50,439 bases of DNA from Prochlorococcus sp. AG-402-B19 (GTDB lineage: Bacteria > Cyanobacteriota > Cyanobacteriia > PCC-6307 > Cyanobiaceae): positions 1-50,439 of the forward strand of contig QCHM01000010.1 in NCBI GenBank assembly GCA_003279615.1. The letters run 5' to 3'. Position 1 is the stretch's first letter. The number at the start of each line of letters is the position of its first letter. Shown here one piece after another: positions 18,234-27,619 of the stretch. The notes beneath the pieces are model-generated. The model was not told where the DNA came from. It saw only the letters and a program-made list of their open reading frames with translations, and did no database searches. The translations under genes were made by a program, and so were the position numbers.

Positions 18234-18833
18234 ATGATAAAATTCGAACGACAATATGATCTATTTAATAAAAATAATATTGGTTTTCTTGACACAAATC
18301 ATTTTAAAAATATCCACATTAGCAAGAAAGTGATTAAGGAATGGCAAGAAAAAATCATTGATCATCAATCTAAAATTTTCAAGTACGGCTATAAAAATAT
18401 AAGTCAACCTTCGTTATTTGAATCTAGTTCAAAAGATATAGAAGAAACCTTTAACCCTAAAGAGCTTACTCCTTTACCTTTAAGTTTTTGGCGATGGCCA
18501 AAAACAATGCATGAAGGACCTGCTGTTTATTTTGTAATGGATAAAATAATAGATTCTGAAGAAAGCATTATTTTATATATTGGAGAAACAATTTCCGCAG
18601 ATAAAAGGTGGAGAGGAGAACATGACTGTAAAAATTATTTATCAAATTATTCCGAGACTCTACAAAAAGCAAATATGACTACCAAGTTAAACATTCGTTT
18701 TTGGCTTGATGTCCCAATCAAGACAAAAGAAAGAAGGAAATTAGAACAAAAGCTTATTCAAGCTTGGCTCCCACCTTTTAATAAAGAGACAAGGGGAATA
18801 TGGGCAACACCATTTACATCTCAATTCAATTAG
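18234..18833 (+). CDS. GIY-YIG nuclease-like protein
   Basis: A 199-residue protein. The C-terminal half carries the GIY-YIG core: GPAVYFVMD (about residue 95), LYIGETISADKRW (about 117-129, with the conserved arginine), the glutamate in RRKLEQKLIQAW and the asparagine in PPFNKE. The N-terminal 90 residues have no domain I recognise. GIY-YIG proteins cut DNA as repair, restriction or homing nucleases; here there is no restriction-modification neighbour and the protein is not inside an intron or mobile element. A repair role is plausible but unproven. ATG start; pepA follows after 37 bases. Confidence 0.8.
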   Translation: MIKFERQYDLFNKNNIGFLDTNHFKNIHISKKVIKEWQEKIIDHQSKIFKYGYKNISQPSLFESSSKDIEETFNPKELTPLPLSFWRWPKTMHEGPAVYFVMDKIIDSEESIILYIGETISADKRWRGEHDCKNYLSNYSETLQKANMTTKLNIRFWLDVPIKTKERRKLEQKLIQAWLPPFNKETRGIWATPFTSQFN

Positions 18834-18870
18834 AAAAAATTGTTATTATTTAAACAAGTTAAAAAATTAA

Positions 18871-20358
18871 ATGCAAATCTCAGCTGTCTCTAACAGGATT
18901 AACGAATGGTCAGGATCAGTACTTATTGTTGGGGTTTTGGAAGAAACAATCGACAATCAAATCAATCTTTTTAAAACAATAATAAAAGACACCTACTTGA
19001 ACCAAAGATTTAATGAAGCCAAGTTCAAAGGAAAAAAAAATCAAAAGTTATCAATTGAAATTATAGAGGGCAAAGTTCAAAAAATAGTTTTTGTAGGACT
19101 AGGTAAAGCCGAAGATCTACTAATTGATGATCTTCGAAAAGCTGCCTCAATAGGAACTCGTCAAGTTTTAAGTTTTGAAAGAAAAGTAGGAATATTTTTT
19201 CCTTGGGATGCATTCGATATGTCCTCAGCAGCATTCGCAGTTAGTGAAGCAGTTAGATTAACTTCTATTAAAGATCTTAGATTTAAATCAGAGACTAAAG
19301 AATCAACTCAAATAGATAAGGTTGAATTAATAGGCTTGGATGTAAAAGTAGCCGAATTAGCTATTAGTGAAATAAATCCAATTTGCGAAGGAGTAAAGCT
19401 TGCCAGAGAACTTGTTTCAGCCCCTCCCAATTTCCTTACTCCCTCTGAATTAGCTAATGAAGCTAAAAAATTAGCTGCTGATTATGATCTAGATTTAAAA
19501 ATTCTTGATAAAAAAGAATGTGAAAAAAAAGGAATGGGAGCTTATCTAGCAGTTGCTAAAGGGTCAGATTTAGATCCTAATTTTATACATTTAAAATATT
19601 CTCCAAAAATCGTTAAAAACAAAATTGTATTGATAGGTAAAGGTTTAACTTTTGACTCTGGTGGATACAACTTAAAAGTAGGTGCTTCTCAAATAGAAAA
19701 AATGAAATACGACATGGGTGGAAGTGCCTCTGTTCTTGGAGCAGCAAGAGCAATCGGAGAACTAAAGCCAAGTAACACCGAGGTGCATTTTATAGTTGCT
19801 GCTTGCGAAAATATGATTAATGGTTCTGCATTGCATCCTGGAGATATAGTCAAAGCTTCAAATGGGAAAACCATTGAAGTAAACAATACTGATGCAGAGG
19901 GGAGGTTAACATTAGCGGATGCCTTGGTGTACGCAAGCGAGCTTCAACCTAACGCTATTGTTGACCTCGCTACTCTCACTGGGGCATGCGTGATTGCATT
20001 AGGGGAAGAAATAGCAGGACTATGGACTGAAAATGACCAGCTTTCTGAGCAATTAGCTAGAGCTGCTGGTAAAGCCGGAGAAGGTATTTGGAGGATGCCT
20101 ATGAGAGATTCATATAAATCTGGAATCAAATCATCTATTGCTGACTTACAAAACACAGGACCAAGAGCAGGCGGATCCATTACTGCTGCCTTATTTCTGA
20201 AAGAATTTGTAAACTCAAGTATTCCATGGGCTCACATTGACATAGCAGGTACATGCTGGACTGAAAAAGATAGAGATATAACTCCCAAAGGTGCTACTGG
20301 TTATGGAGTTAGAACACTAGTTAATTGGATAAAAGAACTAAATTTGAAATCCAACTAA
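18871..20358 (+). CDS. pepA: Leucyl aminopeptidase (cytosol aminopeptidase family M17)
   Basis: A 495-residue di-metal aminopeptidase, usually a hexamer, that trims N-terminal residues from peptides. The N-terminal domain (about residues 1-160) is variable. The catalytic domain has IGKGLTFDSGGYNLKV with metal-binding residues, KYDMGGSASVLGAARAIG, and the M17 signature NNTDAEGRL (about residues 337-345) followed by DLATLTGACVIALG. All ligands expected for the two metals appear present. ATG start. It converges with msrA. Confidence 0.97.
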   Translation: MQISAVSNRINEWSGSVLIVGVLEETIDNQINLFKTIIKDTYLNQRFNEAKFKGKKNQKLSIEIIEGKVQKIVFVGLGKAEDLLIDDLRKAASIGTRQVLSFERKVGIFFPWDAFDMSSAAFAVSEAVRLTSIKDLRFKSETKESTQIDKVELIGLDVKVAELAISEINPICEGVKLARELVSAPPNFLTPSELANEAKKLAADYDLDLKILDKKECEKKGMGAYLAVAKGSDLDPNFIHLKYSPKIVKNKIVLIGKGLTFDSGGYNLKVGASQIEKMKYDMGGSASVLGAARAIGELKPSNTEVHFIVAACENMINGSALHPGDIVKASNGKTIEVNNTDAEGRLTLADALVYASELQPNAIVDLATLTGACVIALGEEIAGLWTENDQLSEQLARAAGKAGEGIWRMPMRDSYKSGIKSSIADLQNTGPRAGGSITAALFLKEFVNSSIPWAHIDIAGTCWTEKDRDITPKGATGYGVRTLVNWIKELNLKSN

Positions 20359-20394
20359 TTTCTTTACAAATGAAATAAAGATCTAAAATAATAT

Positions 20395-20997
20395 TTATTG
20401 CTTATATTCTCCCCAAACTTTTTTCAATCTATTATCTCTACCACAACTACTTCTATAAAAATTATATTTAAGAGGATTTTTTACTGCATAATCTTGATGA
20501 TATTTCTCTGCAATCCAAAAAGGTTTTGAATCAAGTATCTCAACCTTTAATTGGTCATTTGGTATATTAAGTGAAAGTGATATACGAGCCTTGCTCTCTT
20601 TTGCTTGATCCTTTTGCTCTTCATTAGATGTAAAAATTATAGGTTTATATGAATTACCTCTATCACAAAATTGTCCATCGCCATCAAAAGGATCTATATT
20701 AATCCAATAGCTATCAAGCAAATCTTTATAACTAATAATATCTGAATTAAAACTAACCTTCACGACCTCTTGATGACCATTATGATTTTCATATGTAGGG
20801 TTAATAATGGCTCCTCCAGAATATCCACTCTCTGCAGAAATAACTCCATCAAGCTTCTGTAAATCATGCTCTAGACACCAAAAACATCCTCCTGCAAAAA
20901 TCGCTTCTTGTGATTGAGCAATCGCATTAATTGGAAAAATAATTAATATTTGAAAAAGGATGCATAAAACTATTACTGGTCTCAAAAAATTAATCAT
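20395..20997 (-). CDS. msrA: Peptide methionine sulfoxide reductase MsrA, exported
   Basis: A 200-residue enzyme that reduces S-methionine sulfoxide in proteins. The active site GGCFWCLEHDLQ places the catalytic cysteine at about residue 38; SGYSGGAIINPTYENHNGHQEVVKV and EKYHQDYAVKN are the other family blocks. A C-terminal cysteine (RSSCGRD) can resolve the disulfide. The first 28 residues look like a signal peptide (hydrophobic VIVLCILFQILIIFPINAIA), so this form is probably periplasmic or lumenal. It lies 4 bases after lpxB on the same strand, at the end of the lpx cluster. Confidence 0.94.
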   Translation of the reverse strand: MINFLRPVIVLCILFQILIIFPINAIAQSQEAIFAGGCFWCLEHDLQKLDGVISAESGYSGGAIINPTYENHNGHQEVVKVSFNSDIISYKDLLDSYWINIDPFDGDGQFCDRGNSYKPIIFTSNEEQKDQAKESKARISLSLNIPNDQLKVEILDSKPFWIAEKYHQDYAVKNPLKYNFYRSSCGRDNRLKKVWGEYKQ

Positions 20998-21001
20998 GAA
21001 A

Positions 21002-22177
21002 TCATTGAACTGCTAAATCCAGAATATCTCTAGATGCTCGATCTGTGACTCCAGGTTTTCCTAATTTGTCTCTTAGTCTTTTATAACCAGAAATTATTTC
21101 TTCTCTTGTCGAAAGATCTTCAAGAATTTGCAATGCAGAATTAAAAATCTTTTCAGTTTTAAAGTCCTCTTGTATAAACTCTGGTATTAACATTTCATTT
21201 AAAAGAAGATTAACTGGAGAAATATATTTCACATTAAATTGTAACAGGCGTCTTGCAAAAAAAGCTGTAATTCTACTTACTTTATATCCAACGATCTGTG
21301 GAACTGAATTTAACGCCAGCTCCATATTAATAGTTCCAGACTTAGATAAAGCTAAATGTGCAGCAGAAAATAAAAATGGTTTCATATGGTCAACTTCATT
21401 TGACATAACAACTCTTCCATTAACTCCAGATTTAATGAAGGATTGATTCAATACTTCATCAAATTCTTTTAATCCAGATGGTATAAATACAATGATGGAA
21501 GGGTCTTTTTCCTGAAGAAGTTTAGCTACCTGAAGCAAAGTTGGTAAAATATATTTAAGTTCTTGTTTCCTAGAGGCAGGAATTATAAGTAAAAGTTTGT
21601 TATTAGGCGATAAACCAATCTTCTTCAAGGCTTCTTCTCTGCTAGGAATATTTCTATAAAAATCCAGCATTGGATGACCAACAAATCTTACATTTCCTCC
21701 CTTATTTGAGTAAAACTTAGCTTCTTCTTCAAAGATAGCTAAGATTTTATCCGTAAAACCTATCAAATCAGTTGTACCTGAATCACCTAGTCTCCATGCC
21801 CATTCCTGAGGCGCTATGTAATAAATTATTGGAATATTAGGAAAAGTTTTTTTTACTTTTAAACCCAATCGAATATTTGGCCCCATATAGTCAATTAAAA
21901 CAACTGCATCAGGGGGGGAAGAATTTAAATAATTATCAATTTTAGATTGTGCATTCAAAGTTGGTAACACATAAGGAAGAGCTTCTAGAAATCCAATTGC
22001 ACCTATAGAGGAAGTATTAGATATTAACTTTGCCCCAGCTTCCCTCATCCTTTCACCACCTAAAGCAATTATATCTAATTTGATTTTTCTTTTTTCTGCA
22101 TTATCCTTTAAAGCCTTTATTAATAAACTTCCCTGCAAGTCACCAGAAACCTCACCAGTACTTATTAATAGTTTCAT
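21002..22177 (-). CDS. lpxB: Lipid A disaccharide synthase
   Basis: A 391-residue GT19 glycosyltransferase that joins UDP-2,3-diacylglucosamine and lipid X. It starts KLLISTGEVSGDLQGSLLI, the family N-terminus. Other blocks are GIGAIGFLEALP-like SSIGAIGFLEALP, YYIAPQEWAWR, RFVGHPMLDF, LLIIPASRKQELKYILP and SKSGTINMELALNSVPQIVGYK, which binds the nucleotide sugar. It is a peripheral membrane enzyme. The start ATG overlaps the stop of lpxA in TAATG, suggesting translational coupling. A run of seven C encodes SSPPD near residue 90. Confidence 0.96.
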   Translation of the reverse strand: MKLLISTGEVSGDLQGSLLIKALKDNAEKRKIKLDIIALGGERMREAGAKLISNTSSIGAIGFLEALPYVLPTLNAQSKIDNYLNSSPPDAVVLIDYMGPNIRLGLKVKKTFPNIPIIYYIAPQEWAWRLGDSGTTDLIGFTDKILAIFEEEAKFYSNKGGNVRFVGHPMLDFYRNIPSREEALKKIGLSPNNKLLLIIPASRKQELKYILPTLLQVAKLLQEKDPSIIVFIPSGLKEFDEVLNQSFIKSGVNGRVVMSNEVDHMKPFLFSAAHLALSKSGTINMELALNSVPQIVGYKVSRITAFFARRLLQFNVKYISPVNLLLNEMLIPEFIQEDFKTEKIFNSALQILEDLSTREEIISGYKRLRDKLGKPGVTDRASRDILDLAVQ

Positions 22178-23031
22178 TATTTATTAGCTGAAATTAAAGA
22201 AGGCATTGGACCTCTTCTTCCTTTACCAATAGATAGTTCTATAAATTCACATAACCTTGAGGATGATTGAAGCAAATTTTCTTGTCTTGCCATTTTCAAA
22301 CCATCAGAAATTACATATTCTGATTTGAATAATAAATTCCAAATTCTTTTCAATTGTAAATAATCTTCTTTATTTTCTTTATCTAAACTTTTCCTTTTAA
22401 TTCCAACTTTATTTAGTCCCCGCATTCTTCCAGGGTGGCCTTCAGCTAAACAATACGGGGGGACATCCCTATCAACTCTTGTCATGCCTCCAACCATCGC
22501 CAAATAACCAATATGAACGAATTGATGTATCCCTAAACAACCACCAATAACAGCTCTATCTTCTATAAAGACATGGCCAGCTATTTGCACGCTATTAGCT
22601 ATTACTACATTATTTCCTATTTCACAATTATGTCCTAAATGTGAATAGGCCATCAACAAATTTCCATTTCCAATTATAGTTTTCTCTCCTTCAAAAGTAG
22701 CCCTATTAATAGTTATGCATTCTCTAAGAGTATTATTATCTCCAATTAAAACATCAGTAAAATCTCCTTTATACTTTAAATCTTGAGGTTCTAAACCAAT
22801 ACAAGCACCTGGAAAAATCTTATTATTAGAGCCTATTTTAACTCTTCCCTCAATAATTACATTTGGTCCTATCCAAGTATTTGGACCGACAATGACCTCT
22901 GGACCAATCACAGCCCCTGAACCGATATAAACACCTTTCCCAAGCTCAGCCTTTGGAGAAACATCTGCATAATCATGAATATTAACGTCGTTATCTCCAA
23001 AGAAATTTTTAGAGGATTGAAGTTCACTCAT
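22177..23031 (-). CDS. lpxA: UDP-N-acetylglucosamine O-acyltransferase
   Basis: About 284 residues from the ATG at 23031 (MSELQSSKNFF); the frame is open five codons further, to a TTG at 23046. The enzyme adds the 3-hydroxyacyl chain to UDP-GlcNAc, the first step of lipid A synthesis. The left-handed beta helix of hexapeptide repeats runs from about residue 20 to 190 (for example VIGPEVIVGPNTWIGPNVII). The catalytic histidine lies in LLMAYSHLGHNCEIG, and the G-H-I/F pattern in QIAGHVFIEDRAVIGG. The helical C-terminal domain follows. It overlaps lpxB by one base, and its chosen ATG lies five bases past the fabZ stop. Confidence 0.95.
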   Translation of the reverse strand: MSELQSSKNFFGDNDVNIHDYADVSPKAELGKGVYIGSGAVIGPEVIVGPNTWIGPNVIIEGRVKIGSNNKIFPGACIGLEPQDLKYKGDFTDVLIGDNNTLRECITINRATFEGEKTIIGNGNLLMAYSHLGHNCEIGNNVVIANSVQIAGHVFIEDRAVIGGCLGIHQFVHIGYLAMVGGMTRVDRDVPPYCLAEGHPGRMRGLNKVGIKRKSLDKENKEDYLQLKRIWNLLFKSEYVISDGLKMARQENLLQSSSRLCEFIELSIGKGRRGPMPSLISANK

Positions 23032-23035
23032 TTCT

Positions 23036-23494
23036 TCAATCCACAAGAGAAAACATCAAATCTCCAGAACAAACCAATTGATCTTCAACTTTTGCTTCGC
23101 CCTTAACCTTCCCAAACCTCTTCCTTTTTATACTTATCAATTCACAAGACAATACTAATTGATCTCCAGGAACAACTGGTCGCCTAAAACGAACTGCATC
23201 AATCCCAGCGAAAACGAACAGTCCTTTTGGAAGATCAGGCATTTGAGAAACAATCAATCCACCCACCTGAGCCATTGCTTCTACTATTAAAACACCAGGC
23301 ATTAGTGGTCTTTCAGGGAAATGGCCTTGAAACTGAGGCTCATTAAGAGTGACATTTTTTATTGCCACAGCTTTTTTACCTGGTTCATGTTCTATCACTC
23401 TGTCAACAAGAGCAAAAGGATATCTATGTGGCAAAAGCCCCATGATTTGCTCGCTATTTAAAACAAGAGGTTGAGAAGAAGAAATGTTAGTCAA
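23036..23494 (-). CDS. fabZ: 3-hydroxyacyl-ACP dehydratase FabZ
   Basis: A 152-residue hot-dog-fold dehydratase of fatty acid elongation. The conserved [18 protein letters not shown] begins near residue 16 and contains the catalytic histidine region; the second active site is [20 protein letters not shown], with the glutamate. The frame starts at TTG 23494; no ATG precedes the conserved block. It sits between lpxC and lpxA, the usual lpx-cluster position, so it balances fatty acid and lipid A flux. Confidence 0.97.
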   Translation of the reverse strand: MTNISSSQPLVLNSEQIMGLLPHRYPFALVDRVIEHEPGKKAVAIKNVTLNEPQFQGHFPERPLMPGVLIVEAMAQVGGLIVSQMPDLPKGLFVFAGIDAVRFRRPVVPGDQLVLSCELISIKRKRFGKVKGEAKVEDQLVCSGDLMFSLVD

Positions 23495-23506
23495 ATTCAG
23501 ATTTAA

Positions 23507-24352
23507 TTAAGTTAATACCTTTTGAAGCGATGCAGCAAATTCAGTGTGAAGAGAGTGAGAACCTTTATAAACAATAATTTGTGCTCTCGGTAGTCCAACA
23601 AAAGCTAAGTCTCCAATTAAGTCTAGTAATTTATGACGCACTGGCTCATTTGCAAATCTCAAAGGTGGATTCACCCAAGAATCTCCATTACAAACAAGTG
23701 CATTTTCAAGTCCTCCACCCTTAATGAGACCAGCTTTCTTTAATTCATCTAACTGATCAAGAAAGCCAAAAGTTCTAGCAGGTGCAATTTCTTTAACAAA
23801 ATTTTTTGGACACATATCAATAGAAAACATTTGTTCTCCAATTGCTTTATATGGAAAATCAATCAAACCTATTAATTTTAAATTTTTTGATGGTGTAGCA
23901 ATAATGACACTTTCTCCTTCGTGGATAACAATTGAAGAAGTTAATTCTGGTCTTGGCTTAGGAGAAGTACTGGCATTAATCAGACCTGTCCTTTCTATTT
24001 CCTCAATCCAACCAATAGCAGAGCCATCAAGTAAAGGGATCTCACTCCCCGTTATTTCAATTTGTGCATGAGTTACCCCGACACCAATTAAAGCAGCAAG
24101 CAAATGCTCAACAGTAGATATTATTTTTCCATCTAAATCAAGTGTCGTACATAAAGGAGTTTTCCTTACTTGCGAGATATCAATAGTAAAAAGCTTATTT
24201 GGTTCTTCTGATAAGGAAAAATGAAACCCAGGTAATTCTGTTGGCTTGATTAGGACTTTACATTTATTCCCTGTATGCAATCCAATCCCATCTTTTTTGA
24301 TTTCATTACCTAGTGTCCAACCTTGTTCATAATTTTCGGGGAAAGAAAACAC
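23507..24352 (-). CDS. lpxC: UDP-3-O-acyl-N-acetylglucosamine deacetylase
   Basis: A zinc amidase catalysing the committed step of lipid A synthesis. Key segments are GIGLHTGNKCKVLIKP at the N-terminus, STVEHLLAALIG with a zinc histidine (about residue 76), the LLDGSAIGWIEEI block, ARTFGFLDQLDELKKAGLIKGG, and the LRFANEPVRHKLLDLIGDLAF motif with the second histidine and aspartate. I prefer GTG at 24352 because it overlaps the bamA stop in TAGTG; a TTG at 24364 would add four residues. About 281 residues. It is followed by fabZ after 12 bases. Confidence 0.94.
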   Translation of the reverse strand: MFSFPENYEQGWTLGNEIKKDGIGLHTGNKCKVLIKPTELPGFHFSLSEEPNKLFTIDISQVRKTPLCTTLDLDGKIISTVEHLLAALIGVGVTHAQIEITGSEIPLLDGSAIGWIEEIERTGLINASTSPKPRPELTSSIVIHEGESVIIATPSKNLKLIGLIDFPYKAIGEQMFSIDMCPKNFVKEIAPARTFGFLDQLDELKKAGLIKGGGLENALVCNGDSWVNPPLRFANEPVRHKLLDLIGDLAFVGLPRAQIIVYKGSHSLHTEFAASLQKVLT

Positions 24353-26631
24353 TAGAATTTCCAACCAATCCCTATGTTATATCGCCAATCTCCACTGGAA
24401 TCCTTACTTGCAGCCTCTATACGAATTGGGCCTACAGGTGTATTAATGACTAGCCCAGGTCCATAAGAAAAACCAGATCCTGGCTTTTCAAGAAGTTCGC
24501 CAGGATTCCCTGGGACGCTTGATTGGGAGCCAAAGTCAGATCCTGCATCAACAAATAAGGCTCCAGAAAGCAATCGCCAAATAGGAAATCTATATTCTGC
24601 GGTAGCCTCTCCATAATTTCTTGCAACGCCTAGATCACAACTGTTCCAACCTCTTACCGAGCTAGTTCCGCCTAAGCAAAATGCTTCATAAGGAGGCAAC
24701 TCACCAATAATAGTTCCTAATTTTGCTTGAAAACCTATGGATTGAGAGCAATCTGATTTTTCTCCAGGTTTTGGACGGCAACCCTTATGAAACTTCAGAA
24801 AATTAACAGGATAAAATCGAGAATAACTGGCCCTAGCTCTATTAAATGTTGGTGAATTCTCACCTAAACTAATAAATTGCTCTGAGCCAATATTGAAATA
24901 ATCTCCGGAAGTAGGATTCCTTGAATTATTTAAATTGTTATAAGTAACAGCACTTTTGAAACTAACAAGTGTATTTTCAGTGGCGCAATTGTACGCAACA
25001 CAAATAATTTTATTTCGGGATACTGTTTTGTCTGTAATATCAGTTACAGCAACTCCGTAAGGTCTTTTCGCTGAGGAATAATCTATTGGCCTAACTTGCT
25101 GGAAATTCGCACCTATAAGTACACTCCAAGGAACTTTTTTTAGAGGCTTACCTCCATTCAAAGGTCTGGCGAAAGAAAAACCTCCACCAGTACGTTCAAG
25201 CACAATAGAGTCACCTTCATAGTCAAACCAACTATATTGAGATGCTGTTGATTTAGCATCATTAATTGAAGAAAACGGACCTAAACTTATTGATTCGTGA
25301 GCTGTATTAATATCATAGCTTGTTGAGGTATTTGATGCTTTATATATATCTTTAACACCTCTAATACTTGCACCTTCTTGACTCCTAAATTCTTGAGGAA
25401 CTTCCCTGCTTAAAAACAATGAAGTTCTAAGAGATGTTCTATGTTTGTCATTTTTAATCCAAGGATCATATAAAGATAAATTTACAAGTACTCCATATTC
25501 ACCATAAGTGAGATTCATATTTGATGTCCACGATCTTCCTACAAGATTGGACTCTTGCAAGCCAAGCTGTCCAAATACTCCTTGACCTCCACTATAACCA
25601 AGACCACCTGTCAAGGAGCCAGTCCTCTGCTCAGTTATTCCTAATACAATTATAATTTTCCCAGGTTCAGAATTAACTGGTTTAAGAGTAACTTTTACAT
25701 CATTAAAAAGTGAAGTAGAATATAATCTTTTTATATCTGATTCTAATTTAGATCTATTAAAAATATCTCCAACTTTAGTACTTAATTCTCTTTCAATCAC
25801 CCATCTTTTTGTTTTTCCTTTAATTAATCTACCTTTTTCATCTTGCATATTTCCATCTTCATTAATAAAAACAATTTCAATACCAGAAACATATCCTTCT
25901 TGAATCTTAAGTTCAACAATCCCATCATTCGTTACTCGACTTGGGCCAAATATCCTTGCCAATGAAAAACCATTAGAATTATACCAATCCTTAATTTCTT
26001 TTAACCTTATTTGAAGAGTATTAAGATTTAGAGTTTTACCATAATCATCATTAAAAATTTCATTTAATTTTGTATTAGATAATTTTTTTTCGACAGGCAG
26101 AATCTTTATCTTATTTAGTATAGGATTTGGTTCAACTTTAATCAAAAGTTGGACTCCTAAAGGACCATTTAAAGATTCAATTCTTGCACCTGAGAACCAA
26201 CCTGATGAATAAATTCGATTTAAATCTTTCTTAACTTCTTTGCTTGTAACTTTACTACCTGGTCTAATAAGCATTGAATCATAAGCAACAGCCTCCAGGC
26301 GATCTTTTTCAGGGTGATTTTCAAGCCCTTCAATAAGTATTTCTGAAATTAATACTTTTTTTTCTTTAGTTATATTATTTTCATTTTTTTCACTCTTCTC
26401 TTCAGCAATTAAAAACTCATCAAAATCAAGACTCAATTCATTATCTTTCAATTGATGAGAAAATCGAAAAGTATCTGTTTGTTCGTTTTCAAAGAATAAT
26501 TGATTTTCACCTGTAAATACTTTTGATGCTTTTGTTTCTCCAAAAGGACTAATAAAAGGAATTGCTAAAGCAACCGCATATAAACTTCTGCTTATTAATT
26601 TCATATTAAGGTTGGCATTTCTTTTAAGCAT
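24352..26631 (-). CDS. bamA: BamA/Omp85 outer-membrane assembly protein
   Basis: A 759-residue Omp85-family protein that folds and inserts outer-membrane beta barrels. A signal peptide follows the second methionine (MKLISRSLYAVALAIPFISPF), so the real start could be at 26604 rather than 26631. Three POTRA domains lie about residues 90-335 (for example LISEILIEGLENHP, VEPNPILNKIKIL and RTGSLTGG at the barrel junction). The C-terminal barrel ends in a terminal aromatic (GIGWKF), the signal for its own insertion; FCLGGTSSVRGWNSCDLGVARN is the conserved VRGW lid-lock motif. purC lies 56 bases upstream and lpxC overlaps its stop. Confidence 0.95.
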   Translation of the reverse strand: MLKRNANLNMKLISRSLYAVALAIPFISPFGETKASKVFTGENQLFFENEQTDTFRFSHQLKDNELSLDFDEFLIAEEKSEKNENNITKEKKVLISEILIEGLENHPEKDRLEAVAYDSMLIRPGSKVTSKEVKKDLNRIYSSGWFSGARIESLNGPLGVQLLIKVEPNPILNKIKILPVEKKLSNTKLNEIFNDDYGKTLNLNTLQIRLKEIKDWYNSNGFSLARIFGPSRVTNDGIVELKIQEGYVSGIEIVFINEDGNMQDEKGRLIKGKTKRWVIERELSTKVGDIFNRSKLESDIKRLYSTSLFNDVKVTLKPVNSEPGKIIIVLGITEQRTGSLTGGLGYSGGQGVFGQLGLQESNLVGRSWTSNMNLTYGEYGVLVNLSLYDPWIKNDKHRTSLRTSLFLSREVPQEFRSQEGASIRGVKDIYKASNTSTSYDINTAHESISLGPFSSINDAKSTASQYSWFDYEGDSIVLERTGGGFSFARPLNGGKPLKKVPWSVLIGANFQQVRPIDYSSAKRPYGVAVTDITDKTVSRNKIICVAYNCATENTLVSFKSAVTYNNLNNSRNPTSGDYFNIGSEQFISLGENSPTFNRARASYSRFYPVNFLKFHKGCRPKPGEKSDCSQSIGFQAKLGTIIGELPPYEAFCLGGTSSVRGWNSCDLGVARNYGEATAEYRFPIWRLLSGALFVDAGSDFGSQSSVPGNPGELLEKPGSGFSYGPGLVINTPVGPIRIEAASKDSSGDWRYNIGIGWKF

Positions 26632-26687
26632 AAATTTCGAACCAATTTCGGTTAAACGAATGAGTTACTATCCAGAGAATAATTTGC

Positions 26688-27431
26688 TTAAGGAGCATTA
26701 GAGGAGTCTTTTTGTATACGTTTCAAAATCTCCTCATAAGCATCTCTCACACCTCCAAGATCTTGCCGAAAGCGATCTTTGTCAAGGATTCGTTCTTTAG
26801 GATCAGATGTTTTTTTATCCCAAAACCTACAGTTGTCTGGACTTATTTCATCAGCTACCACAAGTTCTCCTGAAGAATTAGTACCAAATTCTAATTTAAA
26901 ATCGACCAATAATAAATCAAGTGAATCAAAATATTCTTTTAAAATTTTATTTACGCTCCTAGTTATTTTCTCAATTTCTTTCATCTGAACATCACTTATC
27001 AAATCAAGCAACTTTAATCTTTCTTCTGTAAGTATAGGGTCTCCTAATTCATCATCTTTATAATATAAATCCAGAAGTGGTGGGGATAATATTGTGCCTT
27101 GATTAATTGGTGTTTCTCTACATAATGAGCCTGTAGCAATATTGCGAATAACAACTTCTAAAGGGATTACACTGATTTTCTCAGCAAACATAAATGTTTC
27201 TGAATGAAGTTCTAAAAAATGAGTAGGAATTCCATTTAATTCAAGCAATTCAAAAAGGGCCGTAGAGATTTTGCAATTCAAGCGTCCTTTTCCCTCTATC
27301 TGTGATCGTTTTTTTGCATTAAAAGCTGTAGCATCATTTTTGAACTCTATTAATACCCTATCTGGATTTTCACAGGCAAAAATTCGTTTTGCCTTACCTT
27401 CATAAATTAGCGATCCTTGGATATGATTCAT
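26688..27431 (-). CDS. purC: SAICAR synthase
   Basis: A 247-residue ATP-dependent enzyme joining aspartate to CAIR in purine synthesis. It begins [20 protein letters not shown], then has [32 protein letters not shown] near residue 96, LVDFKLEFG and [16 protein letters not shown], the block holding the magnesium site. It is transcribed away from purD, with 188 bases between them that probably hold both promoters. ATG start at 27431. The next gene in its direction is bamA. Confidence 0.97.
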   Translation of the reverse strand: MNHIQGSLIYEGKAKRIFACENPDRVLIEFKNDATAFNAKKRSQIEGKGRLNCKISTALFELLELNGIPTHFLELHSETFMFAEKISVIPLEVVIRNIATGSLCRETPINQGTILSPPLLDLYYKDDELGDPILTEERLKLLDLISDVQMKEIEKITRSVNKILKEYFDSLDLLLVDFKLEFGTNSSGELVVADEISPDNCRFWDKKTSDPKERILDKDRFRQDLGGVRDAYEEILKRIQKDSSNAP

Positions 27432-27619
27432 TAATAGCTTTCATATCGAATTAGTATAAATAGACAATGCTAAAAAAATCACCTCGATCAAAACAAATTT
27501 ATTTAAAAACTAAAATTCAAACAGCACAACAATGTTTTTAAACACAATTTATTAACTAATAATCAAAAAGTAATTCAAAAGCCCACTAAAACTTTTTTCA
27601 ATCAAGAAAGGTACAAACT

